Assembly (NCBI GenBank): GCA_041642035.1
Contig: JBEPXC010000076.1
Location: 1 to 15,139 of the forward strand
Direction of reading: 5' to 3'
Source of the DNA: SKVR01 sp041642035
GTDB taxonomy: Bacteria; Bacteroidota; Bacteroidia; Bacteroidales; UBA7960
Length of the DNA stretch: 15,139 nucleotides
Under the pieces are notes generated by a model that was not told where the DNA came from, made no database searches, and worked only from the letters and a program-made list of their open reading frames with translations. This document shows positions 13,599 to 15,139 of this stretch, piece by piece (the first letter of the stretch is position 1; the number at the start of each line of letters is the position of its first letter). The position numbers were made by a program, and so were the translations under genes.

Positions 13599-14450
13599 TT
13601 GCAAAAATACAGCAGCATAAATGAATTAGATATTAGCTTGTTTAAGCATATTGTTGCCGGGGCATTTTCGCAAATGCAGCGCAGTTGTATTTGCAGGATA
13701 CGCGAAATAAACACCCTTATCAGCGGCGAAATCCTATTTATCGATGTCATTCCCGGAAGCACACACCAACAGCTTATCCTTAGTGATAACGAACGTGAGC
13801 AGCTTATGAGCCAATTGGGCGCCATGCATTATCTTTCTCTCAATGAGTCGAGCTGGGCCAAATCGCTGGAAAGTATCAGAAGGATTCAAAAATGTGAGAA
13901 CAGTTTATATAAAGGTCCCTTCTTTATAAGTGGCCTTACTGAACAGGGCGTCGATTATTCTTTAACCACACACTTTCTTTCGGTATCTTTTGAAGATAAC
14001 ACTAACTTTCTCTGGCAAAATGAACTGGGGTACTATTTTCCTTTAAGTGGAAAAGTGGTGTATGGCAATAAAATAGGACGCACCATGGGTTTTCCCACCA
14101 TAAACATTCTGCCACACGATATGCGAAAACTGATCCCTCCCATGGGCGTTTATATCGGATTGGTAAAAGCCAAAGGAAAATGGCATCATGCCATGATCAA
14201 TATAGGTATTCGCCCCACTCTGGATCTGAGAAAGGTAACCATAGAGGCTCATCTTTTCGATTTTACGGATGAAATATATGGTGATGATGTGTCTTTGCAT
14301 TTTACGGGCCGCATACGTGACGAAATGAAATTTACTTCGTTGGACAGTCTTAAGCTACAGTTGGAAAAAGATAAGAAAGTGGCATTATCCCAACTCAAAA
14401 AACTTCCTGTTACCCCAGATGAGCAGGACGAAATATTGATTCTCCATTGA
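13599..14450 (+). CDS. RibF-like protein: riboflavin kinase domain with degenerate FMN adenylyltransferase domain
   Basis: Homologous over its length to bifunctional RibF, which phosphorylates riboflavin to FMN and then adenylates it to FAD. The C-terminal kinase half looks intact: SGKVVYGNKIGRTMGFPTIN (150-169, with the PTxN nucleotide/metal motif), PMGVYIGLV (181-189), NIGIRPT (201-207), TIEAHLFDF (214-222, E216 as candidate base) and RIRDEMKF (238-245). The N-terminal half keeps the RibF outline (KYSSINELD resembles the usual start; GAFSQMQRSC aligns with GTFDGVHLGH) but lacks the HIGH-type motif. No VxGxDFxFG-like or SSTxxR segment is seen. The half is about 148 residues instead of about 185. 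The start is a TTG at 13599, chosen because the frame closes at a TGA 24 bases upstream, no ATG occurs before residue 26, and the RibF-like N-terminus begins here. It is divergent from atpD and precedes a radical SAM gene. Confidence 0.9.
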   Translation: MQKYSSINELDISLFKHIVAGAFSQMQRSCICRIREINTLISGEILFIDVIPGSTHQQLILSDNEREQLMSQLGAMHYLSLNESSWAKSLESIRRIQKCENSLYKGPFFISGLTEQGVDYSLTTHFLSVSFEDNTNFLWQNELGYYFPLSGKVVYGNKIGRTMGFPTINILPHDMRKLIPPMGVYIGLVKAKGKWHHAMINIGIRPTLDLRKVTIEAHLFDFTDEIYGDDVSLHFTGRIRDEMKFTSLDSLKLQLEKDKKVALSQLKKLPVTPDEQDEILILH

Positions 14451-14549
14451 TTAACTTTCTGCCATTTCTGCTCTTGTAGTTTTCAACAATCGATGGCTGC
14501 ATGGGTTAGAATAATCAATTCCTTTCCCTGTGGTTTCAAAAACAGTTGT

Positions 14550-15139
14550 ATGGTTTTAAATTATCGTTCCTGGTTTACTGATGCTCTCGGGCTTTTGCCA
14601 AAGCTTACGCCAGGCAGGATATGCAATTACACCAAAATTCTTATTTCCTACAGGCTTTCGTTAATTTTCAGACGTGTAATACTATGGGGTGGCCCTTTTT
14701 CCATCAGTTTTGAAACCGCGGCCATTTGCAATCTCTCATGCCCGGAGTGTTATACAGGCACAGGCAAAACCCTTAGAACCCGAAAGCTCTCCGATCCTGC
14801 ACTGGTAAGAGAAAAACTACTGCTACACAAAAAACATGCATTTTATTGCAACCTGTATTTTCAGGGAGAACCCTTCCTGCACCCTAATATCTACGATATA
14901 ATCCATAATGCCGCACAACAAAGCTTTTATACTGTAATAGCAACCAATGGTCATTTTCTCAATGAAAGTCATTGCCAAAAAATCCTCGACAGTCGTCTGA
15001 GCAGGCTTATCATATCGTTGGATGGTATTGATGCCCATGCCTATGAACAGTATCGACACGGCGGTAATTTTGATAAAGTGGTGGAAGGCATTGCCCGACT
15101 GAGTGCGATGAAAAATAAGTTGAAAAAGAGTCATCCACT
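14550..15139 (+). CDS. Radical SAM protein, 3'-truncated
   Basis: The first 196 residues of a radical SAM enzyme are visible; the gene runs off the window. The [4Fe-4S]/SAM motif CX3CX2C is C60-NLS-C64-PE-C67, in ETAAICNLSCPECYTG. NLYFQGEPFLHP (101-112), YTVIATNGHFLNE (127-139) and RLIISLDGIDAHAYEQYR (152-169) match a Bacteroidota radical SAM/SPASM-type family I recall, in which YFQGEP is a hallmark. The C-terminal cluster-binding domain would be beyond the window. The substrate is unknown. The start ATG at 14550 fits the family's NYRSWFTDALGLLPKLT opening; an in-frame ATG at 14493 is the alternative. The gene lies 99 bases after the RibF-like stop, in the same frame and direction. No clear Shine-Dalgarno is seen. 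Confidence 0.9.
   Translation, partial: MVLNYRSWFTDALGLLPKLTPGRICNYTKILISYRLSLIFRRVILWGGPFSISFETAAICNLSCPECYTGTGKTLRTRKLSDPALVREKLLLHKKHAFYCNLYFQGEPFLHPNIYDIIHNAAQQSFYTVIATNGHFLNESHCQKILDSRLSRLIISLDGIDAHAYEQYRHGGNFDKVVEGIARLSAMKNKLKKSHP

Noticed and set aside
14448..14550. RibF-like and radical SAM genes as one fusion split by an in-frame TGA
   Set aside because: They share a frame, but the 99 bases between do not read like either family's conserved sequence, each protein has natural ends, and no UGA recoding signal is visible.

Overview
The window looks like chromosomal DNA from a Gram-negative member of the Bacteroidota, probably in or near the Bacteroidales/Marinilabiliales. The reasons are protein style (a short ATP synthase epsilon subunit, a RecJ and HflX of the Bacteroidota kind, a radical SAM protein with the CNLxCPEC and YFQGEPFL signatures), weak Shine-Dalgarno sequences, and several upstream matches to the Bacteroidota -7 element TAnnTTTG. 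Genus cannot be read from the sequence. No tRNA, rRNA, CRISPR array, insertion sequence or phage gene is visible.

Left end (1-6725) is an envelope-glycan region. It starts with the 3' part of a single-pass membrane protein resembling those encoded next to ECF sigma factors. An LpxL/HtrB-type lipid A acyltransferase faces it. Divergent from the acyltransferase, across a 224-bp spacer, is a WaaL/Wzy_C-type O-antigen ligase. Convergent to the ligase is a three-gene minus-strand run: ATP-grasp protein, GT4 glycosyltransferase (TAATG overlap) and a CDP-glycerol glycerophosphotransferase-like protein. A reasonable inference is that these genes make or finish an LPS/O-glycan, with acylation, glycosyl transfer, possible phospho-alditol addition and ligation all represented.

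The middle (6876-13334) is housekeeping, all on the minus strand: atpD-atpC, recJ, trpS, a four-helix small membrane protein and hflX. atpDC stands apart from the rest of the ATP synthase genes. trpS has a good -7 element overlapping the recJ stop and a perfect hairpin in its presumed leader.

The right end (13335-15139) is plus strand. A RibF homologue keeps an intact-looking riboflavin kinase domain, but its FMN adenylyltransferase half has lost the HIGH-type motif and the SSTxxR segment. It is followed in the same direction by a radical SAM protein cut by the window edge. The RibF-like gene has a perfect 7-bp inverted repeat right at its putative promoter. The decayed RibF paralogue and the ATP-grasp/GT4/glycerophosphotransferase cassette are the most interesting items.
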